Shown here: positions 35,774 through 44,768 of the stretch, one piece after another | Layout of the letters: every line of letters begins with the position of its first letter | How positions within the stretch are numbered: position 1 is the stretch's first letter | Assembly: GCA_965237855.1 (NCBI GenBank) | Contig: CBDEGK010000008.1 | Location: 310,001 to 374,000, forward strand | From: CBDEGK01 sp965237855 | GTDB taxonomy: Bacteria; Pseudomonadota; Gammaproteobacteria; Pseudomonadales; Halieaceae | Length of the DNA: 64,000 nt | Direction of reading: 5' to 3' | Position numbers and translations under genes: made by a program | The notes under the pieces: generated by a model | Databases searched by the model: none | What the model was told of the DNA's origin: nothing | The model's input: the letters and a program-made list of their open reading frames with translations, nothing else

Positions 35774-36958
35774 TCAGGCCCCAGTAGTTCTTTCTAGCTC
35801 AGCTGCCACTTGAAAATGGTGGCAATAGGCCGCAATTTTTTCGCGTTGCAGAAATTGCCCATGTTCGAGCCCGAATCCAGGTAGCTCCTGTGGCGGTCGA
35901 GCGCGTCTCCCTGACTTTTGCCGTGTCAGAAAGTCATTGATCAAGGTATTCAAATCTTTGGGTGATCCGCGCCTGGCTTGTTTATAGACTGACCGCACAA
36001 CGCTGTAGGGATCATGGACGAGCTCCGGGTAGGCGACATTGGTAATCCGATTCGTCAGGGCTTTATCGTGTGCGATCATGGCGAAAAGCTTGGCTGCGCA
36101 CCATGTGATAAGCGGCTCAACCCCCTGGCCCCCGGGCTGAAAAAATTCATGATCGTTGATAAAGGAATGATTGGTGTGTCCGACCAATGTGCATAGCGAG
36201 GTAAAAACACGGTATGGATCGCGGTGGGTGAACACAAAATGGGCTTCGGGAAATACCTTGGCCAATGCTGCCAGGGGCAGGGCGTGCTGCGGCGATTTAA
36301 GTACCAGGTAGCCATCGTTGCCGAGCGGATTCCGCCACAACAGCAGCTTGATCAGGCGTCGATACTCCATGAAGGTATCGGTCAGGTCGGCAGTGGCAAG
36401 CCAGTCTCTCCACACTGGCAGCACACAACTGGGAGACTGTCCCAGGAAGCTGGTGCAGTTCAGCAAGCCCCAGGCGCATTCCTCGGGATCATCGGCATCC
36501 ACCCAGTGCATGTTCTCCAATAAAGTGCCGCGCAGTTTTTCCTGGGGCGCCTGCACCTGGGCAATGCGCGGGTCGGTTCGATAGGTGGCGGTTTCCGGCG
36601 GTGGCGTTGGCCGCATCAATTCCCAACGCTTCAGAGTGCGGGCATGTTCATCCAGTGACAGCAGGTTGTGTAACAAGGTAGTGCCGCTGCGCTCGTGACC
36701 GGTGATGTAAAGGATGGGAGGGATGACGACTTCATCTATCTCTGGATGGTGTTTGAGGCAATCCATCACTTCGAGTCGACGGGATAAATCATTGACCGCC
36801 AGTCGTGCATAAAATGCGCGACCTCGATCGTTGGGAATTGGCCCATTGAGGTCTTCAACCCAGGCCGCTAACGGTGCTTCAAAACTGTCGCCCCCGAAAT
36901 CGGTGAGGCCGGTTTTTTCGATGGCTTGTTGTTTCAGCGAGTGGACCGTATCGGTCAT
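35774..36958 (-). CDS. Sulfotransferase family protein
   Basis: A 394-residue protein started at MTDTVHS (36958). The 5'-phosphosulfate-binding loop of PAPS-dependent enzymes is present as ITGHERSGTTLLHNLL (about 80-95) and the 3'-phosphate site as VFTHRDPYRVFTS (about 240). The family in bacteria includes enzymes sulfating lipids or small molecules and many untested members; the acceptor is unknown. A 45-codon gene remnant precedes it (37009-37144). No sulfate-activation genes are in the window. Confidence 0.88.
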   Translation of the reverse strand: MTDTVHSLKQQAIEKTGLTDFGGDSFEAPLAAWVEDLNGPIPNDRGRAFYARLAVNDLSRRLEVMDCLKHHPEIDEVVIPPILYITGHERSGTTLLHNLLSLDEHARTLKRWELMRPTPPPETATYRTDPRIAQVQAPQEKLRGTLLENMHWVDADDPEECAWGLLNCTSFLGQSPSCVLPVWRDWLATADLTDTFMEYRRLIKLLLWRNPLGNDGYLVLKSPQHALPLAALAKVFPEAHFVFTHRDPYRVFTSLCTLVGHTNHSFINDHEFFQPGGQGVEPLITWCAAKLFAMIAHDKALTNRITNVAYPELVHDPYSVVRSVYKQARRGSPKDLNTLINDFLTRQKSGRRARPPQELPGFGLEHGQFLQREKIAAYCHHFQVAAELERTTGA

Positions 36959-37008
36959 ACTGCGAGCCCTTTTTGTGCCTGAGTATACAAGCACAACGAC
37001 TCCTGTGT

Positions 37009-37146
37009 TCAGCGCAGGGGAATATGCAGGTGTACGCCCTGGTGGTTGAAGCCCCAGGAGTAGCCTTCTCGGATGATGACCATGCCTGGGCCGTAGTCTC
37101 CCAGTACCTTCGCGCCGCCGAAGTAGACGCCCTCTGGCCCCTTTTT
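37009..37146 (-). pseudogene. C-terminal remnant of an unrecognised gene
   Basis: Between the serine hydrolase stop and the sulfotransferase start lies an open frame of about 45 codons ending at TGA 37009-37011. It reads PEGVYFGGAKVLGDYGPG and then GYSWGFNHQGVHLHIPLR. Codons end mainly in G or C like the neighbours, which suggests real former coding sequence. There is no start codon with a ribosome-binding site, so it is probably the tail of a deleted gene. I do not recognise the family. Confidence 0.4.
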
Positions 37147-38419
37147 ACTGTGCGAGGTGGGCGGCAATCGCGTGCATGATATAGGCGGTCTCGTTGTCGA
37201 CTCGCGGGCTCTCGGCAGTGGGGTCAGAACTGTGTTTGGCGATAACCACGTTAGCCTCTGAATTGACGTAGATAAATTGGCCGTGAATTCCCAGGCCCGC
37301 CACAGCGTCGACACCGGTATAACCCCACCACTGATCGTGATAAGAATCGGCGACCTCGCCATACCAGGGATCATCGTAGTAGCGAGTAAACAGCTCAACA
37401 TTGCGCTTGGTTTTTATGCGCTGTGCAATGGCCGGTGAAATCACCTGGCGCCCATTGAACTTGCCATCCTGCAGTATCATCTGGCCAAAGCGGGCAGCGT
37501 CGCGCAGGGTGATTGACAGGCCGCCGCCGGCCATTTCAGTACCGTGATAGTCCAGCCAGTAATAGCCGTTGTGTTCGGCACCCAGTGGCGCCCAGATCAT
37601 TGTCTGCAGGGCCTGGGCAATTGTGAGGCCAGTAACCCGCCGAATAATCCAGGCCAGCACTTCGGGGTTGGGGGTGACATAGTGGAAGGCTTCACCGTGT
37701 TTAAACTTTTTGTCGAGCTCGGTCAGAGATTGTAGATGGCCATATAATCCTTCGGCCCCCGGCAGCATCGCATTCAGAAAATCAGTGATATCGGCGTCCG
37801 GGTTGTAGTAATCCTCCAGGTAGGCAATAGAGTTGGTCATATCCAGCATCTGTTGCACCGTCGCATCGCCGAAGGCCGTGTCGGCAAGTTCTGGCAGGTA
37901 GTGTTTGACCGGCGCTGCGCCATCGATGAGCCCTTGTTCCATCAGCATGAGAACCATCGTGCCGGTGAAAGATTTGGTGACCGAAAACATCAGGTGGGGC
38001 GTCGCTGGTGCCTGGGCGTTGTAATAACGTTCGTAGACAATGTCGCCCTCGTGCAAAACCACAAAACCGTCCGTGTAGGCGGATTCAAGCCACGCGCCAA
38101 GCTTTACCTTGCGGCCATCGGGAAAGGACACTTGCAGGCCCGACAGATCCACGGCGTGGGTATTGAGCACGGCAGGCTCGTCGCTGGCGGCAACGCCCCT
38201 GGTCGGCGCGATTTCGCGAACATGCTGTAGCGACCATCGGTTGTAGGGTGGCTGCAGCGCATTCTCAAGCGTGACACGCTGTTCCATGGTGGGCGGAAAG
38301 CCTTGCATTAGACCAAGTTCGCTCGCGGTTTGCGGTCGTTCATCGGCAGCGGCGAGCGTGGCGGTATACACGGTAGCGGCCACGGCTGTTGCCGCAAGCA
38401 CCTTGGTTACCTTCTTCAT
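37145..38419 (-). CDS. Serine hydrolase, beta-lactamase/PBP (class C) family
   Basis: A 424-residue secreted protein; ATG 38419 follows GGGAGA by 7 bases and gives the signal peptide MKKVTKVLAATAVAATVY...AAA. The active-site SxxK is MFSVTKSFTG (about 150), the second motif Tyr is in the AFHYVTPNPEV segment (YVT, in place of YxN/YSN), and WWGYTG with LGIHGQ stands at the C-terminal third-motif region. Typical of esterase or peptidase members of the family rather than true beta-lactamases. The spermidine dehydrogenase-like gene is divergent. Confidence 0.87.
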   Translation of the reverse strand: MKKVTKVLAATAVAATVYTATLAAADERPQTASELGLMQGFPPTMEQRVTLENALQPPYNRWSLQHVREIAPTRGVAASDEPAVLNTHAVDLSGLQVSFPDGRKVKLGAWLESAYTDGFVVLHEGDIVYERYYNAQAPATPHLMFSVTKSFTGTMVLMLMEQGLIDGAAPVKHYLPELADTAFGDATVQQMLDMTNSIAYLEDYYNPDADITDFLNAMLPGAEGLYGHLQSLTELDKKFKHGEAFHYVTPNPEVLAWIIRRVTGLTIAQALQTMIWAPLGAEHNGYYWLDYHGTEMAGGGLSITLRDAARFGQMILQDGKFNGRQVISPAIAQRIKTKRNVELFTRYYDDPWYGEVADSYHDQWWGYTGVDAVAGLGIHGQFIYVNSEANVVIAKHSSDPTAESPRVDNETAYIMHAIAAHLAQ

Positions 38420-38616
38420 CGATATTCTCCCTATATCAAGAAATTGGCCGACCCAGGCAGCCAGCACAGCATTTGGCATCATACTGTTACTTCTGCAAGC
38501 CGAGCAAGAACCGGCGGGACTATATAGCAGCGGGTAGAGTCAGTAGAAATTCGGGAACTACCTACCTATAAAGTTGGTGCGAGAACAGAGACTTTTGTTA
38601 AGGGTTACAACTCCGT

Positions 38617-40500
38617 ATGAATGACACAGATCGCAAGCTTGGTATGGGTCGCCTAATTACGCGCAGAGACCTCCTGCACGGTGTCGGCGCGCTCACTGCC
38701 GGCGCCCTGTTGCCCAATACCTTGTCGGCTGAACCATCAGCGGTACCGCACCGGCCCGGCTCATACCCGCCCGCACTCACCGGCTTGCGCGGGAATCATG
38801 CGGGTTCCTTTGAAGTGGCCCATCAGCTCGCACGGGCGGGCCGTTCAGATTGGGGGCCGGTGCAGGCTCCGGATAGCTTGGACTATGACCTGATTGTTGT
38901 TGGCGGCGGCATCAGTGGTCTGGCTGCTGCCCATTTCTATCGCAAAGAACATCCCCATGCACGCATTCTGATTCTGGACAACCACGATGACTTTGGCGGC
39001 CATGCCAAACGCAATGAATTCGAGGTGGGCGGCCGCACCTTGATCAGTTACGGTGGCAGTGAAACCCTGCAAGAACCGTCGAGTTACAGTGACATCGTCA
39101 AAGAGTTGTTGCGAGACCTGGGCGTTGACATCAAGCGTTTTGATACGGCCTTTGATCAGGGTTTTTTTGATCGGCACGGGCTGGACAGTGGCATCCACTT
39201 TAACAAGGAAAGGTGGGGTGTCGATCGAACTCTGTCATTGGACTCGGTGCAGGAGATGCCAATATCACCGGCTGCCAGGAAAGAACTCGCCAGGATGCTG
39301 GGCACCGTCACGGATCAAATACCCGAAATCCCTGAAGAAGAGAAAGTGGCGTATCTCTCCAGCATTAGCTATCGCGAGTTCTTGAGCAAACACCTGAGTA
39401 TTACCGAGCCGGAGGTGTTTACCCTGTTCCAGGATATGACCACCGATACTGGCGTCGGCATCGAGGCCTGTCCTGCTTACCGGGCTTTGTATTACGCTGA
39501 GTTACCCGGCTGGGAGGCGGCAGGTCTGCCCGATTCCGAGGAGGAAGAACCCTACATCCATCACTTTCCCGATGGTAATGCCTCGATTGCACGCCTGCTG
39601 GTACGCCAGATGATCCCGGCGGTGGCCCCCGGCAACAGCATGGAAGATATCGTCACCGCGCATTTTGACTATTCAAAACTTGATGAGGCAAGCTCACCGG
39701 TACGTGTGCGGCTCAACAGTACGGTCACCCAAGTACAGCACGAGGGCGATCCCAATTTAGCCAGCAAAGTGTGGGTTTCCTATGTGCGTGATGGTCAGGC
39801 CTGCCGGGTACGAGCGCGTGACTGCGTGTTGGCCTGTAACAACTCGATTATTCCCTACCTGTGTCCCGAACTACCCCAGGGCCAGCGCGAGGCCCTGGCG
39901 GAACAGGTCAAGCTGCCCATTCTTCATACCAACGTCGCTCTCAGTAACTGGCGCCCGTTAAAAAAAATGGGCCTGCGCGAAGTCGTGTCGCCCGGCTCCT
40001 ACTTCATTACCAGCAGACTGGATTTCCCGGTTAGCCTGGGTGATTATTCCTACTCTGGCGGCCCCGATGAGCCAGTTGTGCTGCGTATGTTTCGATTTCC
40101 GCATGTGAACAACCAGGGCTTGGACGCCAGGGAGCAAAGTCGCCAGGGCCGCCATGAGCTGTTATCTACTTCCTTCGAAACCATCGAACGCAATGTGCGC
40201 ACTCAGTTGACCAGTATGCTAGGTGAGGCGGGATTCGATGCTGCCAGGGATATTGCGGGCATTACCGTGAACCGCTGGGCCCATGGCTATGCCTATTGGT
40301 ATAACCCCCTGTTCGATCCTGTTTATGAGGACTACGACGATGAGCGCCAGCCCCATATGCGCGCCCGTAAACGCTTTGGCCGTATCAGCATCGCCAATGC
40401 CGATGCCGCCTCCAATGCGATGCTCGAGTCGGCGGTGGAGCAAGCCCATCGCGCTGTGTTGGAGCTGATTAGCCTATGTTGGGATCACAACAGGAGTTAG
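38617..40500 (+). CDS. Tat-exported spermidine dehydrogenase-like FAD oxidoreductase
   Basis: A 627-residue flavoprotein. TRRDLLHGVGALTAGALL (about 15-32) is a twin-arginine signal. The dinucleotide-binding site IVVGGGISGLAAA (about 93-105) and the following DNHDDFGGHAKRNEF match the amine-oxidase type fold of Pseudomonas SpdH. Conserved blocks continue to the C-terminal NRWAHGYAYWYNP. Expected to oxidise a polyamine or related amine in the periplasm. The aldehyde dehydrogenase and amine oxidase genes that follow fit a polyamine-catabolic setting, although the dehydrogenase is now broken. Confidence 0.85.
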   Translation: MNDTDRKLGMGRLITRRDLLHGVGALTAGALLPNTLSAEPSAVPHRPGSYPPALTGLRGNHAGSFEVAHQLARAGRSDWGPVQAPDSLDYDLIVVGGGISGLAAAHFYRKEHPHARILILDNHDDFGGHAKRNEFEVGGRTLISYGGSETLQEPSSYSDIVKELLRDLGVDIKRFDTAFDQGFFDRHGLDSGIHFNKERWGVDRTLSLDSVQEMPISPAARKELARMLGTVTDQIPEIPEEEKVAYLSSISYREFLSKHLSITEPEVFTLFQDMTTDTGVGIEACPAYRALYYAELPGWEAAGLPDSEEEEPYIHHFPDGNASIARLLVRQMIPAVAPGNSMEDIVTAHFDYSKLDEASSPVRVRLNSTVTQVQHEGDPNLASKVWVSYVRDGQACRVRARDCVLACNNSIIPYLCPELPQGQREALAEQVKLPILHTNVALSNWRPLKKMGLREVVSPGSYFITSRLDFPVSLGDYSYSGGPDEPVVLRMFRFPHVNNQGLDAREQSRQGRHELLSTSFETIERNVRTQLTSMLGEAGFDAARDIAGITVNRWAHGYAYWYNPLFDPVYEDYDDERQPHMRARKRFGRISIANADAASNAMLESAVEQAHRAVLELISLCWDHNRS

Positions 40501-40549
40501 CCGGTTGAGAAAAATCACAAGAACAGACTTTATAATCCCGGACATAAAG

Positions 40550-40579
40550 TTGACATGAATCGTGTGCCACGGTGAAAAT
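40550..40579 (+). promoter_or_regulatory. Possible sigma-70 promoter before the aldehyde dehydrogenase remnant
   Basis: TTGACA at 40550-40555, 18 bases, then GAAAAT at 40574-40579. The -35 is perfect but the -10 matches only four of six, so the call is weak. Confidence 0.3.
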
Positions 40580-40614
40580 CCAGTACACACAAAATCGAAA
40601 TGAGGCGCAACAAA

Positions 40615-41952
40615 ATGAGAATCTACGACAAGTTCTATATTAATGGACAATGGGTAAGCCCAATTGGGCAAGGATCAAGTGATGTAATCAATCCAGCTAC
40701 TGGGGAGGTTTCCGCACGTGTTCCACTGGGAAATGCAGAAGATGTTGATGCCGCCGTTGCTGCGGCAAAAGAAGCATTCAAGACCTGGTCACAAACATCT
40801 GCGGCCGAAAGGGCAGAATATTTAAGAAAATTGGCAGCTGAAGCCACCCGGAGAACGGCCGATCTCACCCAAACCGTTCTCGATGAATTAGGCATGCCCA
40901 TTCAGAATGCTGCTGCCTACCAGGTCGATCCGCTAGCCATAATTTGCGAATCCTTCGCTGATAAGGCGAAGCACATGGAAGACGAAGAAAAGGTTGGTAA
41001 CTCGGTAATCCCCCCATTATTAGCTGCGCACAAAAGTAGAGCTCATGCGGCTTGCGCCAACTTCTGATACGGGGTAATTCCTCCAATGGCCATGTTTGGC
41101 CGTTCTGTGTTGTATTGCCACAACCAGCGAGTGGCAGTGTGCTGGGTAATCGGCACTAGATTAAGTAATCACCCCGATGTTGACCTGGTCACTTTTACCG
41201 GTTCAACAGCCGCCGGCATAGAAGTAAGTAATGCCGCAGCCCCTGCTGTAAAAAGAGTTTGCCTGGAATTGGGTGGCAAATCGCCTTACATCATCACGGA
41301 AGAAGCAGACCTCGATGCCGCCGTTGATTTTGGCATTAACGATATCATGGTGAACACCGGCCAGACTTGCAACGCCTTAACCAGAATGGTCATTCATGAG
41401 TCTGTCTATGACGCCGCTGTTGATTTAGCGAAGGCTAAAACTGAGGCACTGACCGTGGGCGACCCCAGTGACCCGGAGGTTTTTATTGGCCCAATGTCTT
41501 CAGAAAGCCAGAAACAAACCGTCATCGATTACATCAATAAAGGCGTTGCCGAAGGAGCACGATTGGTAACCGGTGGAACTGGTATGCCGGAAGGATGTAC
41601 AAACGGTAATTATGTGTTGCCAACAGTGTTTGCGGATGTAACCAATGATATGGCAATTGCGCAGGAGGAAATCTTCGGACCCGTTTTAACGATGATAAAA
41701 TACTCTACCATTGACCAGGCCATCGAAATTGCAAACGACACGCCCTATGGGTTAGCCGCCGCTGTTTGGGCTGGTGATCCAGATAAAGCCAAAGCGATTG
41801 CGAGAAAAATCAAAGCTGGGCAATGTGCTATCAATGGAGGTGAGGCAAATCATGAAGCACCATTTGGTGGCTACAAAGAATCCGGAAATGGCAGGGAATT
41901 TGGTGATGCCGGATTACACGAATATTGTGAAATTAAAGCGATGCAGTTCTAA
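40615..41952 (+). pseudogene. Aldehyde dehydrogenase interrupted by an IS3 remnant
   Basis: The 5' part (MRIYDKFYINGQW...EEKVGNSVI, to about 41010) and the 3' part (IGTRLSNHPDVDLVTFTGS... to 41952) are two ends of one ALDH, with the catalytic Cys in NTGQTCN and the Glu in LELGGKSP. Between them lie about 136 bases of IS3-family sequence in the opposite orientation, and about 75 residues of ALDH (the NPWNYP to VVKPS cofactor-binding stretch) are missing. Both halves remain open frames but neither can bind NAD properly. The base composition is AT-richer than most of the window. Original partner was probably the amine oxidase downstream. Confidence 0.88.
41011..41146 (-). mobile_element. IS3-family element remnant, right end with transposase tail
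   Basis: Read on the minus strand, the last about 30 codons of an IS3-type OrfB are clear: WLWQYNTERPNMAIGGITP and YQKLAQAA before TGA (41065-41067). Past the stop comes a likely right terminal repeat containing CTCTACTTTTGTGC (41031-41043 region). AAAAGTAGA here resembles AAAAGTGGA in the left-end repeat at 44597, so the same IS family is likely. Confidence 0.82.
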
Positions 41953-41990
41953 CAGAATGCTGCGCCCATGATCGTGCTAGCCATGGCGAC

Positions 41991-43289
41991 ATGGGCGCTC
42001 TGTCAAAGAAGGAATTAGGTTTTTTGCAAACAGATGTCATTATTATCGGTGCAGGTTCTGCAGGTTTATCAGCCGCCAAAGAACTCACTAAGCAGGGAAT
42101 TTCATTTATCGTGGTAGAAGGCTCTCATCGTATTGGTGGCCGCGCTTACAGTGAAGAAATAGCCCCTGATGTTTGGTTTGATTTAGGTTGTGCTTACATG
42201 TGCGCTGGCCCCAACCCTGAAAACCAGATCGACGAAAGCAACCCTTTTGTAGATTTTGCAAAAAATCAGGGTGCTGTTGTCGAGGAATATCTTTACGACG
42301 AACATTACAATTATAACGGTAGGCCGCTAGATGATAAGGAGATGAAAGCTCGGGAGCAGTATTACCAGGAATGTGAAGATGCTATAGGTCGATCTGCTGA
42401 AGGAGGTGATGACTGCGCTATCAGTGAAATCATTGATCTCGAAAATCCCTACGCAACACCGTACATGGACATGATGGCTGTAACTGCACCTAAGGATCTT
42501 GAGGAGGCATCGGCAGCTGATTTTTTCTATAAGGTTGAAGAGTATGTAGATTATACCGCTCTGCGCGGCTATGGAAATGTGGTCGCACAGTGGGGCAGCG
42601 ACGTTGAGGTTTCTCTAAATACCAAAGTGGAAAGTGTTGATTGGTCGGGCAAAGATGTCCGTGTAAAAACCGTTAAAGGATCAATACGAGCTCGCTGTCT
42701 TATAAGTACGGTGTCCAATGGGATATTGGCTGCACAACAGATTCTCTTTGAGCCACGATTACCCGATTGGAAAATGGAAGCCATTCTAGGGGTGCCCATG
42801 GGTGCCGAAAACAAAATCGGGGTACATTTTACTAAAGACGTTTTTGGCCCCGAGGCTAGCGGGTATTATCAGTCCTGGTCCAGTGAAGCACAGGGCGCTT
42901 ACATTGAAGTAAACCTCATGTTTACCAATGTCGTGTCGGTCTTTATGGGTGGACGCTATAGCATGTGGATGGAGAAGCAAGGCCAGCAAGCGGCTCATGA
43001 GTTTGCCGTAGATCGCATTGCCGATATGTTTGGTAATGATATTCGGCAGTCGGTCGGCCGTTCCATTGTTACCGCCTGGGTCACAGAACCCTGGACATTG
43101 GGTTCTTATGCCTGTGCTTTACCCGGTCAATTTTACCAACGTGAAGCACTACCGCTTGCCATTGAGAACAAATTGTTTTTTGCCGGCGAGGCAACGGCTC
43201 GCGCAAATGGTACTTGCCATGGTGCTTATTGGTCAGGGGTTCGTGCTGCTCGTGAGGTAACAGAGGTAATCAGAGGTGCCTTAAATTAG
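41991..43289 (+). CDS. Flavin-containing amine oxidase family protein
   Basis: A 432-residue protein with the Rossmann motif VIIIGAGSAGLSAAKEL (about 16-32), the FAD ribose site VVEGSHRIGGRAYSEE and the C-terminal LFFAGEATARANGTCHGAYWSGVRAA, which is the amine-oxidase FAD-closing segment. No signal peptide, so cytoplasmic. The GTG/ATG choice is unclear; ATG 41991 lacks a strong ribosome-binding site. AT-rich like the preceding broken ALDH, 38 bases away, and probably acquired with it. Substrate amine unknown. Its stop overlaps that of the convergent enolase-superfamily gene. Confidence 0.88.
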   Translation: MGALSKKELGFLQTDVIIIGAGSAGLSAAKELTKQGISFIVVEGSHRIGGRAYSEEIAPDVWFDLGCAYMCAGPNPENQIDESNPFVDFAKNQGAVVEEYLYDEHYNYNGRPLDDKEMKAREQYYQECEDAIGRSAEGGDDCAISEIIDLENPYATPYMDMMAVTAPKDLEEASAADFFYKVEEYVDYTALRGYGNVVAQWGSDVEVSLNTKVESVDWSGKDVRVKTVKGSIRARCLISTVSNGILAAQQILFEPRLPDWKMEAILGVPMGAENKIGVHFTKDVFGPEASGYYQSWSSEAQGAYIEVNLMFTNVVSVFMGGRYSMWMEKQGQQAAHEFAVDRIADMFGNDIRQSVGRSIVTAWVTEPWTLGSYACALPGQFYQREALPLAIENKLFFAGEATARANGTCHGAYWSGVRAAREVTEVIRGALN

Positions 43290-44494
43290 ATTTTCGAAGA
43301 GCGGTAGAAATCTGCTGTGTCCAGCCGATCCCAGTCAACCTCTATACCCAGACCAGGTCCTTTTGGGGCAACGATTTTCCCCTGCTTGAGCAGGTTGCCG
43401 TTCTTCATTCCGAATTCAAAAGCTGCCTTGGGCATTGGCGCTTCGAAGTACTCGGTGCGCTGATTTGCCAGCATCAGGTGAAGGTTGGCGGCCTGAGCCA
43501 GGGAGTGGCCCCAGCTTTGGATCTCGATGGGTAGCCCGGCATCTTCGGCAATGATCATGAGCTCGAGTGCCTGTGATATTCCACCGACCACTGTGACGTC
43601 GAACCTGCCCGCATCCCAGGACTTCTTCTCGATGCCCTGTCGGATGAATTCAGCGGAATAGTGGGTGTAGCCAGCCGGAATGATCGACATGGTCAGCGCG
43701 CGTGCAAGCTCTGCGTATTGCTCCAGAAGCGTGTCATCAATGGGGGCCTCGAACCAGATGAACAACTCTTCATCCGTCATTTCACCAAGCTTGCGGGCCC
43801 CCTCAAGGTCATAGGCATTCTCGAAATCGATCATGAAACGATAGGGTGTGTCTGCAAATGTCTGCTTGATCACTTCTACGAGTTGGGAGTCTTTTTCCAT
43901 CTGGCCCCATACGTGAAATTTGAACGTCTTGAAGCCGAGCTTCGCGTATTCTTTAACCGCTTCAACATATTCGGGAAGTGTGTAATAGAAGGGGAGGCTC
44001 GCGTATGGCTCAATCGAATCTCGCTGGGAGCCCAATAATTTGTGGAGGGGGAGGCCGGCCTTGCGTGCCGCTAAATCCCACAGGGCGATGTCGATACTCG
44101 CGCGCGTCTCATTACTCAATTCAGGTCGTTTTTGCATGAGAATTGCCCTGACCTCAACAGGGTCCAGCGTTTGAAGATGCAGAAGATCGGCGGCGGCACT
44201 CTTCAATTCCATCAGGTGTTGTTCGCTGAACTCTCCCTGGTAATAAGTATCTACACCGGATATGGCTTCATAACCGTCTGCGGTAGTGATCCTCAAAATG
44301 TTGTTGACCTGTCTCCAGGCAAGCGCTTCATCGGTGTAGCGGGCTGTCGTGCTCTCGTTTCCGACAGCGTGAATTTCGACACTGACGATTCTCGCTTGCT
44401 CCGTAAATCGGAAGTACGGCTCGTACTGGTTCGCGCCCTCGCCTGAAAACCCGGTTAAGAGATCGATCGCGTTCACAGAAGTATTATTGGTCAA
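43286..44494 (-). CDS. Mandelate racemase/muconate lactonizing (enolase superfamily) protein
   Basis: A 402-residue protein. The capping domain occupies about 1-150, then the barrel: FKTFKFHVWG (KxxKxH at strand 2), first metal Asp in MIDFENAYD, second metal Glu in IWFEAPID, DVTVVGGISQ and the late SWGHSLAQAANLHL His block. At the usual third metal position PAGYTHYS stands where most relatives have a Gly-Glu, so the metal site or family subgroup is atypical. Probably dehydrates or isomerises a sugar acid. It follows the broken MFS transporter on the same strand, the usual arrangement of uptake and catabolic genes, now split by an IS remnant. Confidence 0.88.
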   Translation of the reverse strand: MTNNTSVNAIDLLTGFSGEGANQYEPYFRFTEQARIVSVEIHAVGNESTTARYTDEALAWRQVNNILRITTADGYEAISGVDTYYQGEFSEQHLMELKSAAADLLHLQTLDPVEVRAILMQKRPELSNETRASIDIALWDLAARKAGLPLHKLLGSQRDSIEPYASLPFYYTLPEYVEAVKEYAKLGFKTFKFHVWGQMEKDSQLVEVIKQTFADTPYRFMIDFENAYDLEGARKLGEMTDEELFIWFEAPIDDTLLEQYAELARALTMSIIPAGYTHYSAEFIRQGIEKKSWDAGRFDVTVVGGISQALELMIIAEDAGLPIEIQSWGHSLAQAANLHLMLANQRTEYFEAPMPKAAFEFGMKNGNLLKQGKIVAPKGPGLGIEVDWDRLDTADFYRSSKI

Positions 44495-44596
44495 GGCAGA
44501 TGATCTAGATATGGTGAGCAGTAGACAGGTAAAGATGATGATCTTCCGAGTATAAAGAGCCAGATGACTCTTTCGCTCTAGGAGGGAATGTGGGCT

Positions 44597-44631
44597 GTTT
44601 GTTGTGGTCTACTAAAAGTGGACACCTTGTA
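44597..44631 (+). repeat. 35-bp inverted repeat, left copy (IS left end)
   Basis: From GTTTGTTGTGGTC through GTGGACACCTTGTA this is identical, in reverse complement, to 50710-50744. It contains the outer end of the IS3-type element whose orfA starts at 44664. Confidence 0.9.
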
Positions 44632-44768
44632 TAGACTGTAAAGAAGCAAATACGAGGTGAACAATGATAAGCAGACAAAAACGGAACTTTCCCGATGATT
44701 TCAAGCAAGATGCCGTGGCATTGGTGATTGAGCAGGGCTATACCATAGCCGCAGCTGCACGGAGCCTG
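44604..44768 (+). mobile_element. IS3-family element remnant, left end with truncated orfA
   Basis: The terminal repeat TGTGGTCTACTAAAAGTGGA is followed by a ribosome-binding GAGGTG and ATG 44664, which opens MISRQKRNFPDDFKQDAVALV and goes on to AAARSL, the N-terminal helix-turn-helix of IS3-type OrfA. Homology stops near 44768, where the 3' part of the MFS gene begins on the other strand. The rest of the element is gone. Confidence 0.85.
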
